From positions 30,494 through 94,493 of the forward strand of contig CAUFBM010000009.1 in the NCBI GenBank assembly GCA_959023295.1: a stretch of 64,000 nt of DNA, given 5' to 3'. Position 1 is the first letter of the stretch. Each line of letters begins with the position of its first letter. Shown here one piece after another: positions 15,809 through 23,867 of this stretch. The notes under the pieces are model-generated. The model did not search any database. It had not been told where the DNA came from and saw only the letters and a list, made by a program, of their open reading frames with translations. The position numbers and the translations under genes are program-made. The stretch is from an uncultured Collinsella sp. GTDB lineage: Bacteria; Actinomycetota; Coriobacteriia; Coriobacteriales; Coriobacteriaceae.

Positions 15809-16387
15809 ATGTCCGTGGACCTGGTAGCTACGGAGCGCTTGGGAAATCTCAACGACCCGTCCTATGAACTCCTGCTTCGTCGGGAGCTGGGTGGCGTCTT
15901 TGAGGTTGACGAGCTGCTACTCGATTGGGACCAGGCTGATGCGCGCCTGTTTGTGGGCGTGACGGAGCTGGGGCGCACGGTGAATGCCCGGCTGGATGCC
16001 ACTGATGGCGAGCGTCTTGCCGACGGTGACGTGCTCGCTGTCGACCGCACGGACACGGTGCCCGTAGCGGTTGTCGTACGCCTGCGCAGCGCCGAGGTCT
16101 ATTTGGTCGAAGTCGACCGCATGGATCCGATTGTGCTCGCACATGCGTGCTGGGAGATCGGCAACATGCATGCGCCGCTCTTCCGGGGTGACTCGGACGA
16201 GCATACCGTGCGCATGTATACGCCGGTGCAACCGGTTTTGGGTCGTATGCTCCGGGGCATTGGGGGCGTTCGGCTCTCGGTGGTCGCACGCGAGCTCGAT
16301 GCCAGTCGACGCTTTGCATCGAGCGCGGCGGATGTTGTTGTGAGCATGGCTTCAGACTTTACGATCGTAAAAAAGACGCGCGGCTAA
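15809..16387 (+). CDS. UreE-like nickel metallochaperone
   Basis: This 192-aa protein resembles UreE: an N-terminal beta-rich peptide-binding half and a C-terminal metal-binding half with VLAHACWEIGNMHAPLF, the counterpart of the UreE LGNRH motif whose His binds nickel (here His121; also His112 and His132). The His-rich tail seen in some UreE proteins is absent. No urease genes are in the window. The three-base spacing to slyD suggests a nickel-delivery pair for another enzyme such as hydrogenase, or for a urease elsewhere. TTG 15806 is an alternative start. Confidence 0.7.
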   Translation: MSVDLVATERLGNLNDPSYELLLRRELGGVFEVDELLLDWDQADARLFVGVTELGRTVNARLDATDGERLADGDVLAVDRTDTVPVAVVVRLRSAEVYLVEVDRMDPIVLAHACWEIGNMHAPLFRGDSDEHTVRMYTPVQPVLGRMLRGIGGVRLSVVARELDASRRFASSAADVVVSMASDFTIVKKTRG

Positions 16388-16400
16388 GCGCGCGTATGCG

Positions 16401-16441
16401 CAAGACGGGCTTTGAGGGATTGCCATTCAAAGTCCGTCTTG
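16401..16441 (+). terminator. Hairpin between ureE-like and HAD genes
   Basis: CAAGACGGGCTTTG facing CAAAGTCCGTCTTG (14-bp stem, one G-T). No T tract follows, so it may slow or partly end transcription before the HAD gene. Confidence 0.5.
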
Positions 16442-16470
16442 CTGTTGATGAGAGGCTTTGGGGGAAGCAT

Positions 16471-17268
16471 ATGGGTCTTGAGGGAATCAAGCTGATCGCC
16501 TGCGATTTGGATGGCACGTTGCTGCATCCGGGGGAGCGCGAGCCACGCCCTGAGGCATTTGAGCTCATTGATGAGCTGCATCGTCGCGGTATTGTGTTTA
16601 TGCCGGCGAGCGGCCGTCAATATGCGAGCTTGCGCTCTCTGTTTGCCCCGGTGGCCGATGAGCTCGCCTATGTATGCGAAAACGGAGCCCTGGTGATGAG
16701 CGAGGGGCATGCCGTTGTCAAGCGTTCCATGGAGCGTAGCCTTGCTATGGATATCGCGAATGCCGTGGTCGCCTATCCCCATGCCGACGTAACCCTTTCG
16801 TGTGAGGGGCGCCTCTACACCATGAGCGGCAACGATGCGTTCGTCGATCATTTGCGCTATGAGGTCCACTGCGATGTGGCGGTGGTCGACCGCCCCGAGG
16901 ACATCGACGAGGACGTCATTAAGATTGCCTTCCAGACGCCCGAGGTGGATCAGCTGGCGGCCCTGGAGTATTTCGAGCGCCTCTTTAGCGACCGTGTTGA
17001 CGTGATGACGTCGGGAACCGAATGGACGGACTTTATCGGTTTCGGTTCGGGCAAGGGCTCCGCGCTTGCCGATTACGGTCGTGCCCTGGGTATTTCGCCC
17101 GATGAGATGATGGCGTTTGGCGATAACGAAAACGATCGCGACATGCTCAACGCGGTGGGCCATCCTTATCTAATGGAGAGCTGCAATCCCAGCATGCGCG
17201 GCATCAATGACCGCGTCCGCTACGTGCGCACGGTCGAAGAAGAACTGCGTCGCCTGCTTGCTGAGTAG
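16471..17268 (+). CDS. HAD-superfamily Cof-type sugar/flavin phosphatase
   Basis: A cytoplasmic Cof/YidA-type phosphatase of about 265 aa, with motif I LIACDLDGTLL (nucleophile Asp), motif II MPASGRQ, the Lys of motif III in GSGKGSAL and motif IV MAFGDNENDRDML. The C2b cap lies between motifs II and III. Start 16471 follows GGGGGAAGC; the longer upstream frame covers the hairpin at 16401. The substrate is not predictable. Confidence 0.85.
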   Translation: MGLEGIKLIACDLDGTLLHPGEREPRPEAFELIDELHRRGIVFMPASGRQYASLRSLFAPVADELAYVCENGALVMSEGHAVVKRSMERSLAMDIANAVVAYPHADVTLSCEGRLYTMSGNDAFVDHLRYEVHCDVAVVDRPEDIDEDVIKIAFQTPEVDQLAALEYFERLFSDRVDVMTSGTEWTDFIGFGSGKGSALADYGRALGISPDEMMAFGDNENDRDMLNAVGHPYLMESCNPSMRGINDRVRYVRTVEEELRRLLAE

Positions 17269-17282
17269 GCATGTCCCAAAAT

Positions 17283-17663
17283 CTACCTACAGTTGGGGCA
17301 GAGGCCCTCGAAGATGGTGTAGTGCGACGTGACGTTCCAGCCGATTTGCTCGGACGCCTTTGCGTCGAGCTGGGCGTCGAAGGGGAGCGGCACATCGATG
17401 ACGCGGCTGCACGAGGTGCAGCTGATATGCGCATGCGGCTCGATCGTGCGATCGAAGCGGCTGCCGCCCGGCGTCTTGATTGAGAGGATCTCGCCGGCGT
17501 CGGCCAAGAGATTGAGGTTGCGGTAGACCGTACCGCGGCTGATTTTGTCATCCTGCGCGCGCACGACGTTGTAGATTTCGTCAGCGGTGGGATGGTTATA
17601 GCTTTGGCGCACGGCGTCAAGAACCAGCTTTCGCTGCCTGGTATTCCTTCTTTGCACCGCCAT
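17283..17663 (-). CDS. Fur-family regulator, PerR-like
   Basis: The 126-aa protein has an N-terminal winged helix (RNTRQRKLVLDAVRQSYNHPTADEIY, ISRGTVYRNLNLLADAG) and a metal-binding C-terminal half with SRFDRTIEPHAHISCTSC and a terminal CPNC. The His in NHPTADEI and the Asp in SRFD match PerR iron/manganese ligands, and the two CxxC pairs form the structural zinc site. A peroxide-sensing repressor is likely, but Zur or Fur cannot be excluded. It is the last gene of a minus-strand set after the oxidoreductase and acylphosphatase, with a possible operator just upstream. Confidence 0.82.
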   Translation of the reverse strand: MAVQRRNTRQRKLVLDAVRQSYNHPTADEIYNVVRAQDDKISRGTVYRNLNLLADAGEILSIKTPGGSRFDRTIEPHAHISCTSCSRVIDVPLPFDAQLDAKASEQIGWNVTSHYTIFEGLCPNCR

Positions 17664-17711
17664 GCGCCTCGCCTCTTTTCTATTAACGGTCGTAGGTAAA
17701 TGATACCTTAT

Positions 17712-17728
17712 TTAGCACACAATACTAA
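17712..17728. promoter_or_regulatory. Possible autoregulatory operator of the PerR-like gene
   Basis: TTAGCA...TACTAA is a 17-bp imperfect dyad in AT-rich DNA just upstream of the regulator, overlapping the 3' end of the acylphosphatase gene. It resembles but does not match the PerR box TTATAATnATTATAA. Confidence 0.35.
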
Positions 17729-18135
17729 TAATGAGGACTGAAGCCGTCTTCATTGGTAAGTGGGGCTCGGACCTGGGCGTCTACGAGGCGAAAACGCGTT
17801 CCCATGCGCTCGTAGGAGGCATGAAGCGCCTCGAGATGAGATAGGATGTTTGCCGGAGCTCCCTGTATCTCCATCTCGACTGAGCCGTCTTCCATGTTAC
17901 GCACCCAGCCGGTGAGTGCGCGTGCCTGCGCGAGGTTGGTGTTGGTAAAGCGAAAACCAACGCCTTGGACTTGCCCCGCCCAGCGCAGGAAATAGCGCAG
18001 GGGAGTGTCTTGAGTGGCCTCGTCGCTTGCGAGTACGGTAAGCCTGCGGCGCAGCTCGAACTCGACGTTTGATGGTTTTTGAGGCTCTCGACTGCCGCCG
18101 GTGACGCTGGAGAAGAACGTATCGAAGAGGCCCAT
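17725..18135 (-). CDS. acyP: Acylphosphatase with N-terminal extension
   Basis: Acylphosphatases hydrolyse carboxyl-phosphate bonds in small metabolites. Residues from about 45 onward match the family: GQVQGVGFRFTNTNLAQARALTGWVRNMEDGSVEMEIQG, containing the catalytic Arg (in GVGFR) and Asn (in VRN). The preceding 45 residues (MGLFDTFFSSV...) are not part of the standard 90-aa domain and are of unknown role. The start is 2 bases after the upstream oxidoreductase stop, so the genes are coupled. Confidence 0.85.
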   Translation of the reverse strand: MGLFDTFFSSVTGGSREPQKPSNVEFELRRRLTVLASDEATQDTPLRYFLRWAGQVQGVGFRFTNTNLAQARALTGWVRNMEDGSVEMEIQGAPANILSHLEALHASYERMGTRFRLVDAQVRAPLTNEDGFSPHY

Positions 18136-18137
18136 CG

Positions 18138-19244
18138 CTATGCCTGCTTGACTGAATCGGCGGGGAAGGTAATGCCGGCCTGCTGACGCACGGCATCCAT
18201 GATGCGCAGCGAGACGAGCGTGACATCGCGGTAGTGGCCGAGATCATGGCGTCCCGCCGGGGTCTCCCAGATCTCTTCCTTAACGTTATCGATGCCTCCG
18301 ATGGCGGTGATAAAGTCTGCGAGTTCGTATTCCATGGTGTTGCTTGACTTGGGAAGGTCGAGCGCGCGGCCGTTGTCGTCCTGTTCGCGCGGCGCCTCGG
18401 TCGCCGAGCCGCGTACGACGTCGCCGCGATAGTCGATGCGGACGTTGCGGGGCGTGGACAGATGGTCGATCTGGATAGTGCCACGCTCGCCTTCGATCTG
18501 CGAGGGCAGCAGGTCATTCGTAATTTTGGAGTGCGCGAGCTCGACGGAGATACGGCCACCGCCATAGCTGGCGAGAATGGAACCGCAACCGTCGATGGGG
18601 CCATGGGTGAGCTCTTGCGTTGAGGGGTCGAGCAGCGTGGCCATGCTGGTGAGACCGGAGGGCATGCCGAAGATCTCGACCATGGGCTCGACGGTATAGA
18701 CGCCGATGTCCATGAGGGAACCCGAGGCCATGTGGCAGTCGAAGATATTGGTGGCGCGTCCAGCGAGGATTTCGTTGTAGCGTGAGGAATACTTGCCAAA
18801 GCGCAGCGAGGCGCGGCGAATGGGCGCAATTTCGCCCAGAGCGTCCTCAACGACGTGGAAAGCGGGGTCATGGAGCGGGCGCATGGCCTCGAGAGCCACG
18901 ACGCCTGCTGCCTCGGCAGCGCGAAAGACCTCGAGTGCCTGCGCCTCGGTGGCGCAGAAGGGCTTCTCGACGATAACGTGCTTGCCGCCGGCGATGCAGG
19001 CGAGCGCCTGCTCGTAGTGGAGCGCATTGGGGCTGCCGATATAGACGGCGTCGACGTCGTCGGCGGACGCAAGCTCGTCAAGCGCGGTGAAGTTGCGTTC
19101 GCCGCTGTGTTCGGCGGTAAAGGCGGCGCCGCGATCTGCATCGCGCGAGAGCGTGCCTACGAATGTAGTCTGGTCGTTGGCGTTGACGACCTGGATAAAG
19201 TCGTCGGTAATCATGGATGTGCCGATGGTCGCTATACGCAGCAT
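18138..19244 (-). CDS. Gfo/Idh/MocA-family NAD(P)-dependent oxidoreductase
   Basis: The 368-aa protein has an N-terminal Rossmann fold (LRIATIGTSMITDDFI), the AVYIGSPNALH strand and the family EKP motif (KHVIVEKPFCAT), then the GFO alpha/beta domain with substrate-binding segments such as GSLMDIGVYTVEPM. Members oxidise or reduce sugars, inositols and related compounds. No sugar genes adjoin, so the substrate is unknown. A hairpin CCCCCTCG/CGAGGGGG (19249-19294) lies in its promoter-leader region. It leads the minus-strand set oxidoreductase, acylphosphatase, Fur-family gene. Confidence 0.87.
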   Translation of the reverse strand: MLRIATIGTSMITDDFIQVVNANDQTTFVGTLSRDADRGAAFTAEHSGERNFTALDELASADDVDAVYIGSPNALHYEQALACIAGGKHVIVEKPFCATEAQALEVFRAAEAAGVVALEAMRPLHDPAFHVVEDALGEIAPIRRASLRFGKYSSRYNEILAGRATNIFDCHMASGSLMDIGVYTVEPMVEIFGMPSGLTSMATLLDPSTQELTHGPIDGCGSILASYGGGRISVELAHSKITNDLLPSQIEGERGTIQIDHLSTPRNVRIDYRGDVVRGSATEAPREQDDNGRALDLPKSSNTMEYELADFITAIGGIDNVKEEIWETPAGRHDLGHYRDVTLVSLRIMDAVRQQAGITFPADSVKQA

Positions 19245-19319
19245 GTGTCCCCCTCGTGCCGTTCGGTTTACAGGATGAGTGTAGCGCGAGGGGGCAGGAA
19301 ATAGCGTGCGAAAACGCCG

Positions 19320-19805
19320 TTACAGGTCGCTCTCGCTAAAGCCGGTGTCGATATCGAGGTTGGCTCCGTCGGCCGCGGTGGTGGCGAGCTCGTCGCAGCG
19401 CTCATTGAGCTCGTGGCCGGCATGCCCCTTAACCCAGATGAACTCCACCTTATGCTTGCTCTTTGCGGCAAGCAGGCGCTCCCACAGGTCGCGGTTCTTG
19501 ACGGGCTGCTTGTTGGCAGTTTTCCACCCGCGCTTTTTCCAGCCGTCGATCCAGTGTTTGTTGAAGGCGTTGACGACGTATTGCGAATCGGAATGGACCT
19601 CGACCTCGCAGGGGCGGTTAAGTGCCTCGAGCGCCACGATGACCGCCATGAGCTCCATGCGGTTGTTAGTGGTCTTGGCGTAGCCACGCGAAAGCTCGGA
19701 GGTGAAGGTCTTGCCGGCGGGGTTGGTGTACTTGAGCACGGCGCCGTAGCCGCCGCGTCCCGGATTTGATCGGGCCGAGCCGTCGGTATAGATGATGACC
19801 TTCAC
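19320..19805 (-). CDS. rnhA: Ribonuclease HI
   Basis: RNase HI degrades RNA in RNA-DNA hybrids. The 161-aa protein contains the four-acid site: Asp in YTDGSARSNPGRGGYG, Glu in NNRMEL, Asp in SDSQYVV and Asp in GHELNERCDELA, with the GHAGH handle-region His. The start is GTG at 19805, preceded by AAAGGA; the longer frame upstream lacks a site and homologous residues. Confidence 0.93.
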   Translation of the reverse strand: MKVIIYTDGSARSNPGRGGYGAVLKYTNPAGKTFTSELSRGYAKTTNNRMELMAVIVALEALNRPCEVEVHSDSQYVVNAFNKHWIDGWKKRGWKTANKQPVKNRDLWERLLAAKSKHKVEFIWVKGHAGHELNERCDELATTAADGANLDIDTGFSESDL

Positions 19806-19904
19806 ATGGTTCCTTTCGTTGGGTACGCTTCGTGTGAGTGACCATTGTAGCGCCATGCCTGCCGGGGGCTAGCAATTTACGATTTCTATCCCGTCTTCCG
19901 ACAG

Positions 19905-20807
19905 TTAGTTGGCATGGATGATGCGGTTGAGCTCGTCGAGGTATTGCCGCAAGAGAGGAGAGGGCTTGCGCTCGTCGTGCATGATATATCCTACGTGCAT
20001 CGTTGGGGCGTCTGCTAACGGGATCGATGCCATACCCCACTGCATTTCATTGGAAAGGACACCGGTCGACAGGGTGTAACCGTTCGACGTGATAAGTAAG
20101 TTAGTAAGTGTTCCGCGGTCCGAGATTCGTATGTTGCGGTCGCAAGGGATATAGCTAAAAGGTTCCTCGGCGTAATAGAAGGAGTTTGAGGTTCCCTGCT
20201 CAAAGCTGTAGCGCGTATAGGGCGTGAGGTCGGCAAGGGACAGCTGAGGGCGGCGTGCGAGCGGGTGGCGTTCGCTAACGAAGACGTGGACCGTCGCGTC
20301 GAAGAGGGGATGGAAGCTTGCGCGGGCATCGGCGAAGGCCTTCTGCAGAACGCGGGCGTTAAAGTCATCCAGGTACAGAATGCCGATATCGCTGCGAAAT
20401 GCGCGGACGTCGTCGATGATCTGCGAGGTGGTGGTCTCGCGCATGATGAACTCAAACTTACTGTCGCGGCAGCGCTCGACGACGTTGACAAAGGCCTTGA
20501 CCGAAAAAGCGTAGTGCTGGGCCGAGACGGCAAGGCGCGCCTGGGGTGTGCCGCCGTCCTCGTAGCGTGCCTCGAGCATGTCGGCCTGCTCTACGACCTG
20601 GCGCGCATAGCCCAATAGCTCGGTGCCGTCGTTGGTGAGCGTGACGCCGCGGCTGGAGCGCGTAAAGATCTCCAGATGGAGCTCCTGTTCCAGGCTTTTG
20701 ACAGCGTTTGAGATGTTGGACTGTGCCGTATAAAGGCGCTGGGCTGCGGCGTTGATCGATCCGGACTCTGCCACGGCGATCAAAAAACGAAGTTGCTGGA
20801 GGGTCAT
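19905..20807 (-). CDS. LysR-family transcriptional regulator
   Basis: A 300-aa LTTR with an N-terminal winged helix (MTLQQLRFLIAVAESGSINAAAQRLYTAQSNISNAVKSLEQEL) and a two-lobe periplasmic-binding-like effector domain. It is divergent from the sulfhydrylase gene with 272 bp between starts, the usual arrangement for an LTTR and its target. A dyad CGAGCA-N6-TGCTCG in the spacer of the divergent promoter is a candidate site for it. Control of sulfur assimilation, as by CysB- or CysR-like LTTRs, is inferred. Confidence 0.9.
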   Translation of the reverse strand: MTLQQLRFLIAVAESGSINAAAQRLYTAQSNISNAVKSLEQELHLEIFTRSSRGVTLTNDGTELLGYARQVVEQADMLEARYEDGGTPQARLAVSAQHYAFSVKAFVNVVERCRDSKFEFIMRETTTSQIIDDVRAFRSDIGILYLDDFNARVLQKAFADARASFHPLFDATVHVFVSERHPLARRPQLSLADLTPYTRYSFEQGTSNSFYYAEEPFSYIPCDRNIRISDRGTLTNLLITSNGYTLSTGVLSNEMQWGMASIPLADAPTMHVGYIMHDERKPSPLLRQYLDELNRIIHAN

Positions 20808-20868
20808 CGGCGCCCATCCTTTCGATAGCTATCTAAAAAACCGATAACAAGTTAGCGCTTTTAAGTGA

Positions 20869-20897
20869 TTGACCGAGCAAAACAATGCTCGTACTAT
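20869..20897 (+). promoter_or_regulatory. Sulfhydrylase promoter with a dyad filling the spacer
   Basis: -35 TTGACC (20869-20874), 17-bp spacer, -10 TACTAT (20892-20897). The spacer plus one base is an exact dyad, CGAGCA-AAACAA-TGCTCG (20874-20891). A regulator bound there would either block RNA polymerase or realign the boxes. The resulting leader is about 175 nt long. Confidence 0.72.
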
Positions 20898-20965
20898 TCA
20901 AAACACACAAAGGCGGTAGGTAATTAAGCCGACCAAGGAACCGGGATGCGAAAGGAGGCCCGCAT

Positions 20966-21019
20966 ATGAATTGCTTACCAAGACGAATGCCGGGCTCCTG
21001 TTTGCGCCCGTCGGCGTGA
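20966..21019 (+). CDS. Short leader ORF upstream of the sulfhydrylase gene
   Basis: A strong AAAGGAGG lies 8 bases before ATG 20966, and the frame codes MNCLPRRMPGSCLRPSA before TGA at 21017. The 17 residues include two Cys and two Met, which fits a cysteine- or methionine-sensing leader peptide before a gene for their synthesis. ATGCG/CGCAT places its Shine-Dalgarno in a hairpin loop, and AGGAGGCCCG can alternatively pair with CGGGCTCCT at 20991-20999 inside the ORF, so folding and translation compete. It is not conserved-checked; function is inference. Confidence 0.5.
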   Translation: MNCLPRRMPGSCLRPSA

Positions 21020-21079
21020 TCAGGAGACAGCGACTTACTTCTCTTACTCTTATTACTTTCTTCGATCAAGGAGATCATC

Positions 21080-22390
21080 ATGAGCCAGTTTATCAACAAC
21101 CCCGAGCACACCTTTGGTTTCGATACCCTGCAGCTGCACGTTGGCCAGGAGAGCGCCGATCCTGCATCCGACTCCCGTGCTGTGCCTATCTATCAAACCA
21201 CGAGCTATGTGTTCCGCAACTCCCAGCACGCCGCCGACCGCTTTGGTCTTGCCGACGCCGGTAACATCTACGGCCGTCTGACCAACTCCACCCAGGGCGT
21301 CTTCGAGGACCGTATCGCTGCGCTCGAGGGCGGCGTTGCTGGCCTCGCCGTCGCCTCTGGCGCCGCCGCCATCACCTATACCCTGCAGGCCCTCGCCCAG
21401 ACCGGTGACCACGTGGTCGCCCAGAAGACCATCTACGGCGGTTCCTACAACCTGCTGGAGCACACGCTCTCCCAGTTTGGTGTCGAGACCACCTTCGTCG
21501 ATGCCCATAACCTGGACGAGGTCGAGGGCGCCATCAAGGACAGCACCACGGTCATCTATCTCGAGACGCTCGGTAACCCCAACTCCGACATCCCCAACAT
21601 CGACGCCATCTCCGAGATCGCCAAGAAGCATGGCCTGCCGGTTGTCGTCGACAACACCTTCGGCACCCCGTATCTGTTCCGTCCGCTGGAGCATGGTGCC
21701 AACATCGTCGTCCACTCTGCAACCAAGTTCATCGGCGGCCACGGTACCTCGCTGGGCGGTGTGATCGTCGACGGCGGTAACTTCGATTGGAAGGCGAGTG
21801 GCAAGTACGCCCAGATCGCTGAGCCCAACCCCTCCTACCACGGTGTTTCGTTTGCCGAGGCTGCCGGCCCTGCCGCCTTCGCGACCTATGTCCGCGCTAT
21901 CCTGCTGCGTGACGAGGGTGCCTGCATCAGCCCGTTCAACGCCTGGGTCCTGCTCCAGGGCACCGAGACTCTGTCGCTGCGCGTTGACCGTCATGTCGAG
22001 AACACCAAGAAGGTCGTTGAGTTCCTGGCTGGTGACAGCCACGTCGCCAAGGTGAACCACCCGAGCCTGACTGAGCACCCCGATCATGAGCTTTACAAGC
22101 AATATTTCCCCAACGGCGGTGCCTCGATCTTCACCTTCGAGATCAAGGGCGGCCAGGAAGCTGCATGGAAGTTCATCGATCATCTGCAGGTGTTCTCGCT
22201 GCTCGCCAACGTGGCCGACGTCAAGTCGCTCGTCGTGCACCCGGCTACCACCACGCACTCCCAGCTCTCTGCCGAGGAGCTCGCCGAGCAGAACATCACG
22301 CCCTCCACGATCCGTCTTTCTATCGGTACCGAGAACGCCGAGGATATCATTTGGGATCTGAAGCAGGCCTTCGCCGCGCTGGACGAGTAA
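21080..22390 (+). CDS. metY: O-acetylhomoserine sulfhydrylase (PLP-dependent Cys/Met metabolism family)
   Basis: The enzyme joins sulfide or methanethiol to O-acetylhomoserine, giving homocysteine or methionine. The 436-aa length and the start (FGFDTLQLHVGQESADPASDSRAVPIYQTTSYVF) are typical of MetY. The PLP lysine lies in HSATKFIGGHG, with the cofactor-ring-binding Asp in VVDNTFGTPYLF. AAGGAGA precedes ATG 21080. It stands alone downstream of a leader ORF and a divergent LysR gene, and ends in a strong terminator. A cysteine-synthase side activity is possible. Confidence 0.93.
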   Translation: MSQFINNPEHTFGFDTLQLHVGQESADPASDSRAVPIYQTTSYVFRNSQHAADRFGLADAGNIYGRLTNSTQGVFEDRIAALEGGVAGLAVASGAAAITYTLQALAQTGDHVVAQKTIYGGSYNLLEHTLSQFGVETTFVDAHNLDEVEGAIKDSTTVIYLETLGNPNSDIPNIDAISEIAKKHGLPVVVDNTFGTPYLFRPLEHGANIVVHSATKFIGGHGTSLGGVIVDGGNFDWKASGKYAQIAEPNPSYHGVSFAEAAGPAAFATYVRAILLRDEGACISPFNAWVLLQGTETLSLRVDRHVENTKKVVEFLAGDSHVAKVNHPSLTEHPDHELYKQYFPNGGASIFTFEIKGGQEAAWKFIDHLQVFSLLANVADVKSLVVHPATTTHSQLSAEELAEQNITPSTIRLSIGTENAEDIIWDLKQAFAALDE

Positions 22391-22450
22391 GGCGACTTGT
22401 GCAAGGACCCCTTGCGACTCGATAGGTATAACTGCATAAAATGCCTGCTC

Positions 22451-22490
22451 AAGGCGTCTGTGCGAACAATGTTTGCGCAGACGCCTTTTT
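22451..22490 (+). terminator. Terminator of the sulfhydrylase gene
   Basis: 17-bp stem AAGGCGTCTGTGCGAAC / GTTTGCGCAGACGCCTT with an AAT loop and five T residues. Confidence 0.9.
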
Positions 22491-22701
22491 GCATAGGAAT
22501 GCCTAAAAAACAGGTCTTTTAGCGTCGAATATCCAATCTAGATATGGAAAACTCCTGTTAAGTGAATGTGAGTTTTACGCAAATGACGTGCACCTTTTGA
22601 GAAAAACCGCAGGTCGCGAATTGCTCGGGGTACTATGCAGCGCGATCGAATCACACGCAGCTTAAACGCAGCAAAAACGCACTACGGAGGTTTCCAGCTA
22701 C
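22491..22701. other. Gene-free stretch before the secreted protein gene
   Basis: A possible -10 TACTAT (22631-22636) with no convincing -35 partner, and ACGGAGG before ATG 22702. I recognise no riboswitch or RNA gene here. Confidence 0.4.
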
Positions 22702-23475
22702 ATGAGGATCGATTCACGAAAACCGAAGGCCGCCGCCCTTTCTGCCACGCTTGCTGTGGCGCTTTTGGTGGGTGCCGGCGCAACCGAGGCCCACGCGGCC
22801 ACGCTGTCCGACGCGGTCGGGTCCCCGTCCTCCGAGACGACGCTGATGCAGCCCGTCGATTATCGCGGCGACGGTTTTGGCTCCATGCAGGAGTGGAACG
22901 CCTCTATGGAGGCCAAGCGCGACTCTTTGGAAGTTCGCGCCCAAATTATCATGAACATGTATGGCGACTACGCCACCGATGACGAGCGTGCCGTGCTTAA
23001 TGAGTGCATTGACGGCACGGGCAGCCTTTTGACGATGGAGGAGGTCGACGCCAAGTCGACCGGGCTCGATGAGTTGCGCGCCACGCTCGAGGATGCTAAG
23101 CGCGAGGCGCTTGAGCTTGAGGCCGCCGAGGCCGCGGCCGCGGCCGCTCAGGCTTCGTATTACAACGCCGGTTACGGTTCGTCTTACGTTGCCGCTGCTT
23201 TCTATGCGAACGGCTCGGGCCTGACGCGCTCCGGTGGCGTTAACAACTACAATGGCCGCCGTGAGACCTACTACAGCAGCAATGTGTTGTACCATCACCG
23301 CACGGGCGAGTGGACGCAGGATTCCGAGGGCTTTTGGCGTGATTCTGACGGCTACTACGTCGTGGCTGCGGGCGATAAGGCCCAGGGCTCGACTTTTACG
23401 GGCTCTAAGGGCGAGTGCAAGGTCTACGATTCGGGCTGCGCAGCCGGAACTACCGATTACTACACCGGTTGGTAA
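22702..23475 (+). CDS. Secreted coiled-coil protein with a C-terminal beta-barrel-like domain
   Basis: The 257-aa protein begins with a Sec signal peptide (basic start, then SATLAVALLVGAGATEAHA, cut near residue 32). A helical, Ala/Glu-rich segment (about 75-150) is followed by a Tyr/Ser/Gly-rich linker and a compact C-terminus: FWRDSDGYYVVAAGDKAQG...KVYDSGCAAGTTDYYTGW. This end resembles the double-psi barrel '3D' domains of cell-wall-associated proteins, whose pattern is D-(S/T)-G plus a nearby acidic residue; the match is by eye. A cell-wall or surface role is likely; enzymatic activity is unproven. Confidence 0.6.
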   Translation: MRIDSRKPKAAALSATLAVALLVGAGATEAHAATLSDAVGSPSSETTLMQPVDYRGDGFGSMQEWNASMEAKRDSLEVRAQIIMNMYGDYATDDERAVLNECIDGTGSLLTMEEVDAKSTGLDELRATLEDAKREALELEAAEAAAAAAQASYYNAGYGSSYVAAAFYANGSGLTRSGGVNNYNGRRETYYSSNVLYHHRTGEWTQDSEGFWRDSDGYYVVAAGDKAQGSTFTGSKGECKVYDSGCAAGTTDYYTGW

Positions 23476-23661
23476 TCTTTCGGCACCGATTTGATGCGAC
23501 TGACGGGCGTCTTTACCGAGCTTTCGGGCAACGTAAAGGCGCCTGTTTTATATATGCGCTTGGGTTAACAGAGCCCTTACCGTGGCACTACGTTGGGCAT
23601 ATGGGCGCGGGGCACACTAAGTCATGAGAAACAAGGTCTTTCCCGTGGAGGAAGTGGTCCC

Positions 23662-23862
23662 ATGAACGCTCGAGATATCGCTATTGCCGCCGTCGCACTT
23701 GCACTGGGTTGTCTTGGTCCTACGGCCGCGCTTGTCGCGGGCATGCAGGGCTCGTGCGGAGCTGCTCCTGTCGTTGTGGGGGCTCTGATTGCTGTCGCTG
23801 CGCTGGGAAGCGCCGGCGTCGTCCTTTGTCGCGATGATGAGGACGAGATCGTGGGGTCTTAA
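23662..23862 (+). CDS. Small two-helix membrane protein of unknown function
   Basis: 66 aa, ATG 23662 with GGAGGAAG 7 bases upstream. Two hydrophobic segments (IAIAAVALALGCLGPTAALVAG and APVVVGALIAVAALGSAGVVL) are separated by a short loop with one Cys, and an acidic tail (RDDEDEIVGS) follows. I do not recognise the family; nothing nearby suggests a role. Confidence 0.55.
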   Translation: MNARDIAIAAVALALGCLGPTAALVAGMQGSCGAAPVVVGALIAVAALGSAGVVLCRDDEDEIVGS

Positions 23863-23867
23863 AGTTA

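Noticed and set aside
20826..21079. SAM riboswitch or T-box in the sulfhydrylase leader
   Set aside because: I could not find the SAM-I, SAM-II or SAM-IV core motifs or a T-box sequence; a leader ORF fits the sequence better.
22500..22701. c-di-AMP (ydaO) riboswitch before the secreted protein gene
   Set aside because: Isolated fragments such as CCGCAGGTCGCGAA looked suggestive, but the ordered ydaO motifs are absent.
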